A stretch of DNA of 7,233 bases from Methylovirgula sp. (GTDB lineage: Bacteria > Pseudomonadota > Alphaproteobacteria > Rhizobiales > Beijerinckiaceae): positions 1-7,233 of the forward strand of contig JASHSW010000098.1 in NCBI GenBank assembly GCA_030038595.1. Reading direction: 5' to 3'. Shown piece by piece: positions 1-6,500 of the stretch. A model generated the notes under the pieces. That model ran no database searches and was not told where the DNA came from. It was given only the letters and a program-made list of their open reading frames with translations. The position numbers and the translations under genes were made by a program. The stretch's first letter is position 1; the number at the start of each line of letters is the position of its first letter.

Positions 1-404
1 TCTTTGTGGAGGCGCCATTCCGTTTCTGTCCAGGCAGGCAGGCCGTAGCGCTGCGCGATCGCCGTTTCGAGCTGCGCGACGAGGTTGCGATAGGCTTCGC
101 CGAGAAACGGCTTCAGGACCGAGATGCAGTTGAAGCCGAGCAGGCCTTCGTCCGCGTCGTGCAGCAACTCGCGCAAATCGGCGCGCGGGTCGCCGTCCGG
201 GGTGCGCCGCCGCCGCAGGCCGAGTACGAAGAGCGAATGCTGCGCCACCGACAGCGGCAGGGACCAGGCCGAGTGGCCTCCCCAACGATAGGTCCGGGCA
301 AGACCCAAAGCGAGATCTTCGTCCTCCCAATCGAACGGCGTGGGGTTCAAGAGGTCGAGCCGCTTGCCCGACAAAAGCCGCACCCAGGCGCGCGCCTCGG
401 GCAT
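1..404 (-). CDS. HD-domain phosphohydrolase, YfbR-like (partial, C-terminus beyond window)
   Basis: Only the first 134 codons are present; the frame is open to base 1 and the gene continues off the left edge. The start is ATG at 404, preceded by a strong Shine-Dalgarno (AAGAGGAG, eight bases upstream). The protein begins MPEARAWVRLLSGKRLDLL, like alphaproteobacterial HD hydrolases related to YfbR (COG1896), which are metal-dependent cytoplasmic 5'-nucleotide phosphohydrolases. Visible HD-type ligands are H56 (in VAQHSLFV) and the H82-D83 pair (in LLHDADE); the last metal-binding Asp expected in this fold would lie in the missing part. E86 matches a conserved active-site Glu. The position where YfbR has Asp in its GD motif (D77) is F91 here, so substrate or activity may differ. 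The gene is divergent from the glycosyltransferase across 100 bases. Family assignment is fairly sure; the substrate is unknown. Confidence 0.8.
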   Translation of the reverse strand, partial: MPEARAWVRLLSGKRLDLLNPTPFDWEDEDLALGLARTYRWGGHSAWSLPLSVAQHSLFVLGLRRRRTPDGDPRADLRELLHDADEGLLGFNCISVLKPFLGEAYRNLVAQLETAIAQRYGLPAWTETEWRLHK

Positions 405-454
405 ATAGTCGTCTCCTCTTCACAACAATGGCACGCCGGCAAGGCCGCCATAGC

Positions 455-483
455 ATTTTGTCGGCCCGGACTTAGAATTTCAA
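455..483 (-). promoter_or_regulatory. Candidate sigma70-type promoter for the HD phosphohydrolase
   Basis: On the minus strand, TTGAAA (483-478, 5/6 to the -35 consensus) is followed after 17 bases by CAAAAT (460-455, 4/6 to the -10 consensus). Transcription would start near 448 and leave a leader of about 45 bases before the ATG at 404. The match was found by eye only. The same stretch includes a small dyad, GAATT/AATTC (475-490), which lies just upstream of the ribosome binding site of the opposing glycosyltransferase. Confidence 0.35.
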
Positions 484-504
484 AGAATTCGTCGAAGGCC
501 TCGC

Positions 505-1848
505 ATGTTTCTCGTAGGTCGCTTTTTTGGACCGGTGGTAGGCGGGCGCGGCGCGTCTTCGCCGCTCTATCTCGATCTCAGCGACATCGTCGAACACGCC
601 GTTTGGCATGCAACGGGTGCCGGAATTCAACGCGTTCAGCTTGAAGCGGCAAGGGGCCTCGTTCATTCGGATCCGAATGTGGTTCCCTTCAGCTTCTATG
701 GCAACGTCTGGCGCGATCTGCGGACGGTGATCGAAGAGACGGGAAGTGACAACGAGCGGTTGCATGCCCGGCTGCGCGGATATTTTCCCTATCCGGGCGC
801 GCAGCCGTCGTTGTTCGAACCGCGCCAGACGACGCGGTTGGCGAAGGCGCGCCTCGGCGCGCTGCGCGACCGGTTGGTGCGACGCCCGCCGCGGCTGCAG
901 GCCGGCGACATACTGTTCGTCGGTGGCCAATTCTGGATGAGCAAGGCGATCACCAAACTCTGCCAACGTGCCGCGGCGCGCGGCGCGAACCTGATCGTTC
1001 TCATCCATGATCTCATTCCGCTTACCCATCCGCAGTTCACCGGCCATGATTTTGCCGAGCAATATTGGCGCATGCTGCGCCTGCCGGCGCATTTCATCGT
1101 GACCTCTTCCTTCGGCGCGAGCGAGCTCGAGGCGGCAAGGAAGGGATTGGGCGCACCTCACGCGGCTGTTTCGGTCGTTCCCTTGGCGCATGAGTTTCCC
1201 GGCGCGCTCCGCGATGCGCCGCCACTTGATCCGCCCACAGAGCTGGCGCATCTCGCCGGCTCTCCTTTCGTGCTGTGCGTCGGCACGGTCGAGGTGCGCA
1301 AGAACCATCTTCTACTCCTCTCGGTTTGGGAGGAGCTCGAAGCGGAGCTCGGCCAGCGCCTGCCGAAGCTCGTCGTTGCCGGGCGTCGGGGCTGGAAGGC
1401 GGACGCTGCCTTGCACAAGCTCGACGCTTTGCCGCGCAGCGGCCGCATCGTCTTTGCGGAGGCGCCGAGCGATGCGGCGTTGGGCTGGCTCTATTCGGCC
1501 TGTCTGTTCACGATCTTTCCGAGTCTGTTCGAAGGCTGGGGGTTGCCGGTCGGCGAGAGCCTGTGGTTCGGCAAATCCTGCGCTGCCTCGAATACGAGTT
1601 CGATCCCGACCGTCGGAGGCGACCTCTGCGTCTATTTCGATCCGCGCTATCCCGCGGCGATCAAGGCGGCGGTACGCCGCCTTCTCGATCCCGATGTCCG
1701 CCGATCCTTCGAGGCGAAGATTGAGGCGGCGAAGCTGCGCACCTGGGCGGAGGTTGCAAGCGATTTGGGAGGGATCATCGCGGCGAAAGGGCGCCGCGCG
1801 CTTAGCGCTTTGCCAAGGCGCGGCAGGCTTCGTGCCGCCAGCAGCTGA
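505..1848 (+). CDS. GT4-type glycosyltransferase (glycosyl transferases group 1)
   Basis: This 447-residue protein has the two-lobed GT-B layout of retaining GT4 glycosyltransferases, which move a sugar from a nucleotide-sugar donor to a glycan or lipid acceptor. The N-lobe carries YLDLSDI (22-28), a Gly-rich TGAGIQRV loop (37-44), a hydrophobic strand ending in IHDLIP (167-172) and IVTSSFGA (198-205). The C-lobe opens with FVLCVGTVEVRKNH (255-268), which includes the R/K residues that normally hold the donor phosphates. It then has the EX7E signature E343-GWGLPVG-E351 in PSLFEGWGLPVGES. There is no signal peptide or clear membrane span, so it probably acts at the cytoplasmic membrane face. 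ATG 505 has GAAGG six bases upstream; the frame is open back to a stop at 451 with no better start. It stands alone in its orientation with no adjacent polysaccharide genes, so donor and acceptor cannot be named. The basic C-terminal tail is encoded in the 47-base overlap with tag. Confidence 0.88.
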   Translation: MFLVGRFFGPVVGGRGASSPLYLDLSDIVEHAVWHATGAGIQRVQLEAARGLVHSDPNVVPFSFYGNVWRDLRTVIEETGSDNERLHARLRGYFPYPGAQPSLFEPRQTTRLAKARLGALRDRLVRRPPRLQAGDILFVGGQFWMSKAITKLCQRAAARGANLIVLIHDLIPLTHPQFTGHDFAEQYWRMLRLPAHFIVTSSFGASELEAARKGLGAPHAAVSVVPLAHEFPGALRDAPPLDPPTELAHLAGSPFVLCVGTVEVRKNHLLLLSVWEELEAELGQRLPKLVVAGRRGWKADAALHKLDALPRSGRIVFAEAPSDAALGWLYSACLFTIFPSLFEGWGLPVGESLWFGKSCAASNTSSIPTVGGDLCVYFDPRYPAAIKAAVRRLLDPDVRRSFEAKIEAAKLRTWAEVASDLGGIIAAKGRRALSALPRRGRLRAASS

Positions 1849-2401
1849 CGAGATGGTCGTTCACCATTCCCGTCGCCTGGCAAAAGGCATAGACGATCGT
1901 CGGGCCGCAGAATTTGAAGCCGCGTGCCTTCAAATCCTTGGAAATCTTCTCCGAGAGCGGCGTCGCCGCCGGAATCTGCGCATGGCGGCGGAACCGGTGC
2001 TCGATCGGTTTGCCGTCGACGAAATTCCACAAATGGCGGCCGAAGCCCTCATGCTCTTGCAGCGCCAGATAGGCACGCGCCGAGGAAACAGTCGCCTCGA
2101 TCTTGGCGCGGTTGCGGATGATGCCCGGGTCCTGCATCAGCGCGGCGAGCTTTTTTGCGTTGTAGCAGGCGATCTTTTCCGGATCGAAATGATCGAAGGC
2201 GCGGCGGAAGGACTCGCGGCGGCGCAGAATGGTGATCCACGAGAGCCCGGCCTGGAACCCGTCGAGGATGAATTTCTCGAACAGCGCCCGGTCGTCGTGT
2301 TCCGGTACGCCCCATTCCTCGTCGTGATAGGCAAGATAGAGCGGATCCTGCCCCGGCCAGGGGCAGCGCTTTTTGCCGTCGGGATGGACAATCTTCGTCA
2401 A
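1802..2401 (-). CDS. tag: DNA-3-methyladenine glycosylase I
   Basis: Tag removes 3-methyladenine (and 3-methylguanine) from alkylated DNA by cleaving the N-glycosidic bond, the first step of base excision repair. The 199 residues align along the length of E. coli Tag (187 aa). The structural zinc site is visible: C13 (KRCPW), H26 (YHDEEWG), H183 and C187 (NDHLVSC). The base-binding pocket has Y25 and W55 (AGLSW). The residue matching E. coli E38 is D47 (LDGFQAGLSW), a conservative change that I recall in other alphaproteobacterial Tag proteins. GIIRNRAKIEA and RGFKFCGPT are further family blocks. The start is TTG at 2401: the frame has a stop six codons upstream and no other start before the zinc Cys. 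TTG overlaps the TGA stop of the ygfZ-like gene (TTGA), and no good Shine-Dalgarno is seen, so translation is probably coupled. The 3' end overlaps the glycosyltransferase tail to tail by 47 bases. Confidence 0.95.
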   Translation of the reverse strand: MTKIVHPDGKKRCPWPGQDPLYLAYHDEEWGVPEHDDRALFEKFILDGFQAGLSWITILRRRESFRRAFDHFDPEKIACYNAKKLAALMQDPGIIRNRAKIEATVSSARAYLALQEHEGFGRHLWNFVDGKPIEHRFRRHAQIPAATPLSEKISKDLKARGFKFCGPTIVYAFCQATGMVNDHLVSCWRHEACRALAKR

Positions 2402-3237
2402 GGGAGCTGCGTCACGTCAAGCGAGGCTTCGCCCGCTTTGAGGGGAATGCCAGCGCTTTTGGCGTCTTCGAGCCGATCGATCCGCAGCATGGCAAGGCCC
2501 TCCGATCCGGCAATCGACCCGACCCGGCCGATGCCGATCTCACCCATCATCACCTCGCTGCCGGGTCGCGGTGGCGGACCGTTGAAGCGCACCTTCAGGA
2601 TGCGCTTGCGGGGCGAATTGCGGAAATGCACGCGCGCCACGACCTCCTGGCCCGGATAGCAGCCCTTCTGGAAATCGACGCCGTTCAGCCAATCGAGATC
2701 GGCGTCGTGCACGAAGGCGTCGCCGTAGGCGAAATCGACGCCGCCCTTCGGCACACCGAGCGCGATGCGCCGCGCCTCGTAGGCCGCAAGCGGGTCAGGC
2801 GCGAAGGCGGCAAGCTTGTCCGGCGCGCCGATGAGCCGGAAACCGAGCGCCGGCATGCGCGGGTCGGCAAAAGCAACACCCTCGAATTCGCGCGGCTCGG
2901 CATCGCCCCAGAGTGCAGCGACGGCGAGCCGAGCGCTTTCATCCTCAATGGCGATCTTGGCGCGCAGCTTATGGAAGCTGAGTTTCTTGAGAAGATCTTG
3001 AATCTGGTCTCTGCCGCAATCGAGGAGATAGCCGGCCTCCGCGCCTTCCTGCAGGGGAACCACGAAAAAATCGAAGAGAAGCTTGCCCTGCGGCGTCAGG
3101 ATCGCGGCATAGCGGCCTTCGCCTTGGCGCATGCCGAGCATGCTATTGGTCGCGAGCCGATGCAGGAAGGCGGTCGCCTCGCTTCCGGCGATCTTGATGA
3201 CGCCGCGGTCGGCGAGAAGGCTTGCACCGCGATCCAT
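2398..3237 (-). CDS. ygfZ: YgfZ/GcvT-like folate-binding protein
   Basis: The 279-residue product belongs to the YgfZ/IBA57 family, GcvT relatives that bind tetrahydrofolate and support assembly or repair of certain Fe-S enzymes such as MiaB. The family signature KGCYxGQE is intact at residues 191-198 (QKGCYPGQEVVARVHFR region), including the conserved Cys193. The N-terminal part has FLHRLATNS and the TPQGKLLFDFFV strand typical of the family; the C-terminal beta-barrel segment ends in DVTQLP. I chose ATG at 3237 because AGGG lies five bases upstream. An in-frame GTG at 3243 would add two residues, but the AGGG would then abut it. The gene leads a two-gene unit with tag (TTGA junction) and is divergent from the dihydroorotase across 86 bases. 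Fe-S maintenance is inferred from the family; nothing in the window shows the client enzymes. Confidence 0.92.
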   Translation of the reverse strand: MDRGASLLADRGVIKIAGSEATAFLHRLATNSMLGMRQGEGRYAAILTPQGKLLFDFFVVPLQEGAEAGYLLDCGRDQIQDLLKKLSFHKLRAKIAIEDESARLAVAALWGDAEPREFEGVAFADPRMPALGFRLIGAPDKLAAFAPDPLAAYEARRIALGVPKGGVDFAYGDAFVHDADLDWLNGVDFQKGCYPGQEVVARVHFRNSPRKRILKVRFNGPPPRPGSEVMMGEIGIGRVGSIAGSEGLAMLRIDRLEDAKSAGIPLKAGEASLDVTQLP

Positions 3238-3254
3238 GTTCACCCTGACTTGCG

Positions 3255-3284
3255 TTTATCCCGATCCGTATTTAATCGGCTCAA
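3255..3284 (-). promoter_or_regulatory. Candidate promoter for the ygfZ-tag unit in the divergent gap
   Basis: On the minus strand, TTGAGC (3284-3279, 4/6) and GATAAA (3260-3255, 4/6) are separated by 18 bases. A start near 3249 would leave a leader of roughly a dozen bases. On the plus strand the same gap offers TTTAAT (3271-3276, 5/6 to the -10) with a poor TTGCGT (3250-3255) 15 bases before it, possibly serving the dihydroorotase. The two candidates interleave, so the divergent genes could compete for polymerase. Found by eye only. Confidence 0.28.
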
Positions 3285-3323
3285 ACGGGAGAGCAAGCGC
3301 CTAGGCGCGAAAGGCGAAATGAG

Positions 3324-4646
3324 ATGCAGGCCTTCGATCTCGTCGTGAAGGGCGGCACGCTGGTCAATCACGACGGGGTGGGACGGTGCGATATCGGCGT
3401 TCGCGGCGGCAAGATCGCCGAAATCGGCGATCTTGCCCGCGCCGCCGGCGGCGAGATTGTCGATGCCGCGGGCCTTCACATCCTGCCCGGCGTCATCGAT
3501 AGCCAAGTACATTTCCGCGAGCCGGGATTCGCGCCGAAGGAAGATCTCGAATCGGGCTCGCGCGCCGCGGTACTGGGCGGCGTCACCGCGGTTTTCGATA
3601 TGCCGAATACCGAGCCGCCTACGACCAGTGCGGCGCGGCTCGCCGACAAGGTGAAGCGCGCGACGCATCGGATGCACTGCGATTTCGCGTTCTGGATTGG
3701 CGGAACGCACGAAAACGCGACGGACATTCCGGAGCTCGAACGCTTGCCGGGCGCCGCCGGCATCAAGGTCTTCATGGGTTCGTCGACCGGCTCGCTGCTC
3801 GTCGCCGACGATAAAGGCGTCGCCGCGATCCTTGCCAAGACGCGGCGGCGTGCCGCCTTCCATTCCGAAGACGAAGGGCGGCTTGAGACGCGCAAGGGGC
3901 TGCGGGTTGCCGGCGATCCCGCCTCGCACCCGATCTGGCGGGACGAAGAAGCCGCGCTCCTCTCGACGCAGCGTTTGGTGCGGATCGCGCGCGAAAGCCA
4001 CGCCGTGATCCACATCCTTCACGTCTCGACTGCGGAGGAAATCGATCTTCTGGCCGCCCACAAGGACATCGCCAGCCTCGAGGCAACGCCGCAGCATTTG
4101 ACCTTCAGCGCCGAGGATTATGCGCTGCTCGGCACGCGGCTGCAGATGAATCCCCCGGTGCGCGTTGAGCGGCATCGCGCGCGAATTTGGTATGGGCTTG
4201 AACAAGGGATCGTCGATGTTCTCGGCTCGGACCACGCCCCGCATACATTGGCGGAAAAGGCCAAACCCTATCCGCAGAGTCCCTCGGGCATGCCCGGCGT
4301 GCAAACGCTGGTTCCGGTCATGCTCGACTACGTTCATGCGGGGCGGCTCAGCCTTCAACATTTCGTCGATCTGACCAGCGCCGGCCCGGCGCGGCTGTTC
4401 GGTATCGCCGGCAAGGGACGGATCGCGGTTGGCTACGACGCCGATCTGACGCTCGTCGATCTGAAGCGACGCGAGACGATTACCGATTCCTGGATCGCCT
4501 CGCGCTGCGGCTGGACGCCATTTGCTGGCCGGACGGTGACGGGTTGGCCGGTCGGGACGATGATCCGCGGCCGACGCGTCATGTGGGAGGGCGAGATTGT
4601 GACGCCGGGGCAGGGCGAGGCGGTACGTTTTCTGGGAAGCTTGTGA
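3324..4646 (+). CDS. pyrC: Dihydroorotase, amidohydrolase superfamily (class I-type, HxH altered to QxH)
   Basis: Dihydroorotase interconverts N-carbamoyl-L-aspartate and L-dihydroorotate in de novo pyrimidine synthesis. The 440-residue protein has the cyclic amidohydrolase layout: an N-terminal beta domain with DLVVKGGTLVN, the metal barrel, and a C-terminal beta domain with GRIAVGYDADLTLVDL. Five of the six usual binuclear ligands are seen: H63 (QVHFREPG), K148 (GIKVFMGSSTG, probably carbamylated), H180 (AAFHSEDEG), H233 (ILHVST) and D303 (GSDHAPH). The first His of the HxH motif is Gln61. PGVIDSQVHFREPG and DMPNTEPPTT are otherwise typical. I recall the same Gln in rhizobial homologues annotated as dihydroorotase, so it may mark a lineage subgroup rather than damage. 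ATG 3324 has AAGG nine bases upstream. It ends four bases from the convergent TIGR02301 gene. A hydantoinase-like or non-catalytic paralogue role cannot be excluded, so the symbol is tentative. Confidence 0.85.
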   Translation: MQAFDLVVKGGTLVNHDGVGRCDIGVRGGKIAEIGDLARAAGGEIVDAAGLHILPGVIDSQVHFREPGFAPKEDLESGSRAAVLGGVTAVFDMPNTEPPTTSAARLADKVKRATHRMHCDFAFWIGGTHENATDIPELERLPGAAGIKVFMGSSTGSLLVADDKGVAAILAKTRRRAAFHSEDEGRLETRKGLRVAGDPASHPIWRDEEAALLSTQRLVRIARESHAVIHILHVSTAEEIDLLAAHKDIASLEATPQHLTFSAEDYALLGTRLQMNPPVRVERHRARIWYGLEQGIVDVLGSDHAPHTLAEKAKPYPQSPSGMPGVQTLVPVMLDYVHAGRLSLQHFVDLTSAGPARLFGIAGKGRIAVGYDADLTLVDLKRRETITDSWIASRCGWTPFAGRTVTGWPVGTMIRGRRVMWEGEIVTPGQGEAVRFLGSL

Positions 4647-4650
4647 GGCC

Positions 4651-5322
4651 TTACGATGTCCCATAGCGGCGCGTCACGTCGCGGGCGATGCGGCCCGATT
4701 CGTTCAGAAACCGTGTGATGATCGCCTCGGCGTTCGGCGTGCATTGGCGATAGTTCAATTCGTAGCCCGTAAAGCCGCGGTTATAGGCGCCGGCCAAGCG
4801 ATCGCGGCGCGTTTCGTCTTGTGTCTCGGCGTCCATCAGGGCCGTCATCTTGTCGCGCCAGATATCGCCTTTCTGGCCGCCGCAGAGATCCTGAAGATAG
4901 GTGAGCGCGCCCAGCAATTCGGAGAGGCGCAGAAGCTGCGGTTCATAGGGTGGAGCAGGCTCCGCCGCTGCCGGCGCGGTAGCGGACGCGGCGCCGGGCT
5001 GGGCCGGACTGACGCCCGGCGTGGCCGGCTGGCCGGCAGGCGAGGCGTTCCCAGGTAGGGCAGCGGCACCCGGCAAGGGCGGCAGGGCGGCCGAATGCGG
5101 TGCTGGCGGCTGGGGCGGCGGCGCGAAAAACGGCGATTGCTCCTGCTCCCGGTACGGTGGCGGCGAGGCGGAACGTTCGAGCAGATTTTGCGCAGCGGTC
5201 GGGCGTGTCAGGGCCGTGATGGCGGCAGCCGCGAGGAGGAGGTTCGAAACCGTCGATCCGAATCTTCCACAAGGCGCGGTCCGCCGTGAACCGCGATTAT
5301 GACCGATCGAACTCACTTGCAT
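4651..5322 (-). CDS. TIGR02301 family (DUF2385) exported protein of unknown function
   Basis: The 223-residue protein has three parts. Residues 1-45 form a signal peptide: a basic N-region, the hydrophobic run LLLAAAAITAL (28-38) and a probable cleavage site at PTAAQ. Residues 52-126 are a low-complexity Pro/Ala-rich linker. Residues 128-220 are the conserved TIGR02301/DUF2385 domain, recognisable from LLRLSELLGALTYLQDLC, W155, GAYNRGFTGYELNYRQCT and two cysteines, C147 and C194, that could form a disulfide in the periplasm. The function of the family is not known. ATG 5322 has GGAAGGGG ending five bases upstream, which fixes the start. It is the last gene of the pdxH-NUDIX unit, 60 bases after the NUDIX stop. 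The N-terminus contains SSIGHNRG, resembling an IGHN motif that recurs at the starts of unrelated alphaproteobacterial proteins (from memory). Confidence 0.87.
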   Translation of the reverse strand: MQVSSIGHNRGSRRTAPCGRFGSTVSNLLLAAAAITALTRPTAAQNLLERSASPPPYREQEQSPFFAPPPQPPAPHSAALPPLPGAAALPGNASPAGQPATPGVSPAQPGAASATAPAAAEPAPPYEPQLLRLSELLGALTYLQDLCGGQKGDIWRDKMTALMDAETQDETRRDRLAGAYNRGFTGYELNYRQCTPNAEAIITRFLNESGRIARDVTRRYGTS

Positions 5323-5382
5323 GCGAACCCCTTCCTCGGCTCACTGCCGCAAGCTGCCTCGTATGCCTTTAACATTATCATT

Positions 5383-5826
5383 CTAAATCAAATTCTTGCT
5401 GCGCAATATTTCACGCGCGCTTTCAACAACGGAACGCAGCTGCGGCGAAGTTTCCAGCCGGTCGAGCTCCTGCGGTTTTGCCCAGAGAACCTCGGCAGCC
5501 TCGGGGCCGCACACAGCTTCCCCGGAGGCCCACAGGCCGACATAAGATAAGACCACGTAATGCCGACGAAATTCCGGCCCCGGCGTAATCATCTCGACGG
5601 CACGATTGAAAGCCACAATTCGGGCTTTGACGCCGACCTCCTCTTGTAATTCTCGCAGCGCCGCGGCTTCCAGTTCTTCGCCCGCCTCGACATGTCCGCC
5701 GGGCAGCGAAAAGATGCCGGCGGACGGCGGTTTGGTGCGCATGGCCAGGAGCACCCGGCCGTGCCGAAAGACGGCGACGCTGACCCCCAAGATCGGATGG
5801 GACGGACGGAAATGGGCTTGGGTCAC
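5383..5826 (-). CDS. NUDIX hydrolase
   Basis: NUDIX enzymes hydrolyse nucleoside diphosphates linked to another moiety, using Mg2+ held by the Nudix box. The box is complete: GX5EX7REUXEEXGU runs from G44 to V66, with E50, R58, E59, E62 and E63 present ([11 protein letters not shown], then [10 protein letters not shown]). With the start chosen here the protein is 147 residues, a normal single-domain size, beginning [21 protein letters not shown] place the start at GTG 5826, which overlaps the pdxH stop as GTGA; the open frame extends to 5955, but that would overlap pdxH by over 130 bases and adds Arg-rich sequence with no family resemblance. Translation is probably coupled to pdxH. The substrate (for example ADP-ribose, an oxidised nucleotide or a cofactor precursor) cannot be read from the sequence. 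No signal peptide, so cytoplasmic. Confidence 0.9.
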   Translation of the reverse strand: MTQAHFRPSHPILGVSVAVFRHGRVLLAMRTKPPSAGIFSLPGGHVEAGEELEAAALRELQEEVGVKARIVAFNRAVEMITPGPEFRRHYVVLSYVGLWASGEAVCGPEAAEVLWAKPQELDRLETSPQLRSVVESAREILRSKNLI

Positions 5827-6422
5827 GGATAAAGCCGATGTTTCTCCCAGCCGCCTTGCGGAGCGGCGCGGGAAAACTGGATCCGGTCGTGAAGACGAAA
5901 AATTCCATGCGACCAAAATTCGATGCTGAGGGGCCGGACGCGATAGCCGGTCCAATAGGGCGGGCGCGGCACGCCGCTGAGGGCGAATTTCGCGGCATAT
6001 TCGGCAACCGCTGTCTCGAGGGCCAAACGGCTCTCGAGCGGCCGCGATTGCTGGCTCGCCCAGGCCCCGATCCGGCTCTGCAAGGCCCGGGTCGCGAAAT
6101 AGGCATCGGCCTCGGCGTCGCTGACGCGTTCGACGGGGCCGCGGATGCGTACCTGCCTGTGCAGCGATTTCCAGTAGAAGACCGCCGCCGCGTTGCGGTT
6201 GACGGCCAGTTCGCGCCCTTTGTCGCTTTCCGAATTGCTATAGAAAACAAAGCCGTTTGCGTCGAAGCCTTTGAGGAGCACCATGCGGACATTTGGCATG
6301 CCGGCGGCGTCCGTGGTAGCCAGTGCCATGGCATTGGCATCGTCGGGCTCGGATTTTTCCGCCGCGGCGAGCCATTCTGAAAAGAGCGCGAGGGGCTCGT
6401 CGGCAGCGGTGAAGTCATTCAC
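5823..6422 (-). CDS. pdxH: Pyridoxamine 5'-phosphate oxidase
   Basis: PdxH is an FMN-dependent homodimeric enzyme that oxidises pyridoxamine or pyridoxine 5'-phosphate to pyridoxal 5'-phosphate, the last step of PLP synthesis and salvage. The 199 residues show the FMN-binding blocks RMVLLK (46-51), FVFYSN (58-63), K68-G-R70, and Q90 after SLHR. They also show the conserved [10 protein letters not shown] (117-126), the substrate-binding RLHDR (176-180) after IEFW, and the terminal RLYP. The start is GTG at 6422 ([14 protein letters not shown]), which matches the expected family N-terminus. No ATG or TTG in frame gives a better fit and the Shine-Dalgarno is weak, so the exact start is less certain than the gene. 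It is the first gene of a minus-strand unit with the NUDIX hydrolase (GTGA overlap) and the TIGR02301 gene, and is divergent from the lipoprotein gene across 78 bases. Confidence 0.95.
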   Translation of the reverse strand: MNDFTAADEPLALFSEWLAAAEKSEPDDANAMALATTDAAGMPNVRMVLLKGFDANGFVFYSNSESDKGRELAVNRNAAAVFYWKSLHRQVRIRGPVERVSDAEADAYFATRALQSRIGAWASQQSRPLESRLALETAVAEYAAKFALSGVPRPPYWTGYRVRPLSIEFWSHGIFRLHDRIQFSRAAPQGGWEKHRLYP

Positions 6423-6500
6423 GGTTAATTCATCCAGCCTAGACTCGCCGATGCGGCGAAAGCGGGCGAGTGTGGGGCGACCGTCAGCGGAGACTGCAGA

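Noticed and set aside
472..1308. Open frame of 278 codons on the minus strand opposite the glycosyltransferase
   Set aside because: It is antisense to the conserved GT4 sequence and its composition is typical of GC-rich shadow frames.
1190..2659. Open frame of 489 codons on the plus strand spanning the end of the glycosyltransferase, all of tag and part of the ygfZ-like gene
   Set aside because: It crosses three genes supported by family motifs, and its translation is Arg/Ala/Ser-rich with no recognisable pattern.
3240..4664. Long open frame on the minus strand covering the whole dihydroorotase gene (474 codons)
   Set aside because: It is the antisense shadow of a clearly conserved gene in GC-rich DNA; its Arg-rich translation resembles no family I know and lacks domain motifs.
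4641..4680. Bidirectional terminator between the convergent dihydroorotase and TIGR02301 genes
   Set aside because: The genes are four bases apart; only a weak GGGA/TCCC pairing over a long loop is visible, with no T-run.
5358..5382. TTTAGAATGATAATG-like stretch (minus strand) resembling an Irr or Fur iron box upstream of the TIGR02301 gene
   Set aside because: Only one half-site matches and the second half is poor, so it is not above chance in an AT-rich gap.
5827..5955. 43-residue N-terminal extension of the NUDIX protein
   Set aside because: It overlaps conserved pdxH coding sequence and does not resemble NUDIX N-termini; GTG 5826 gives a standard-length protein and a GTGA junction.
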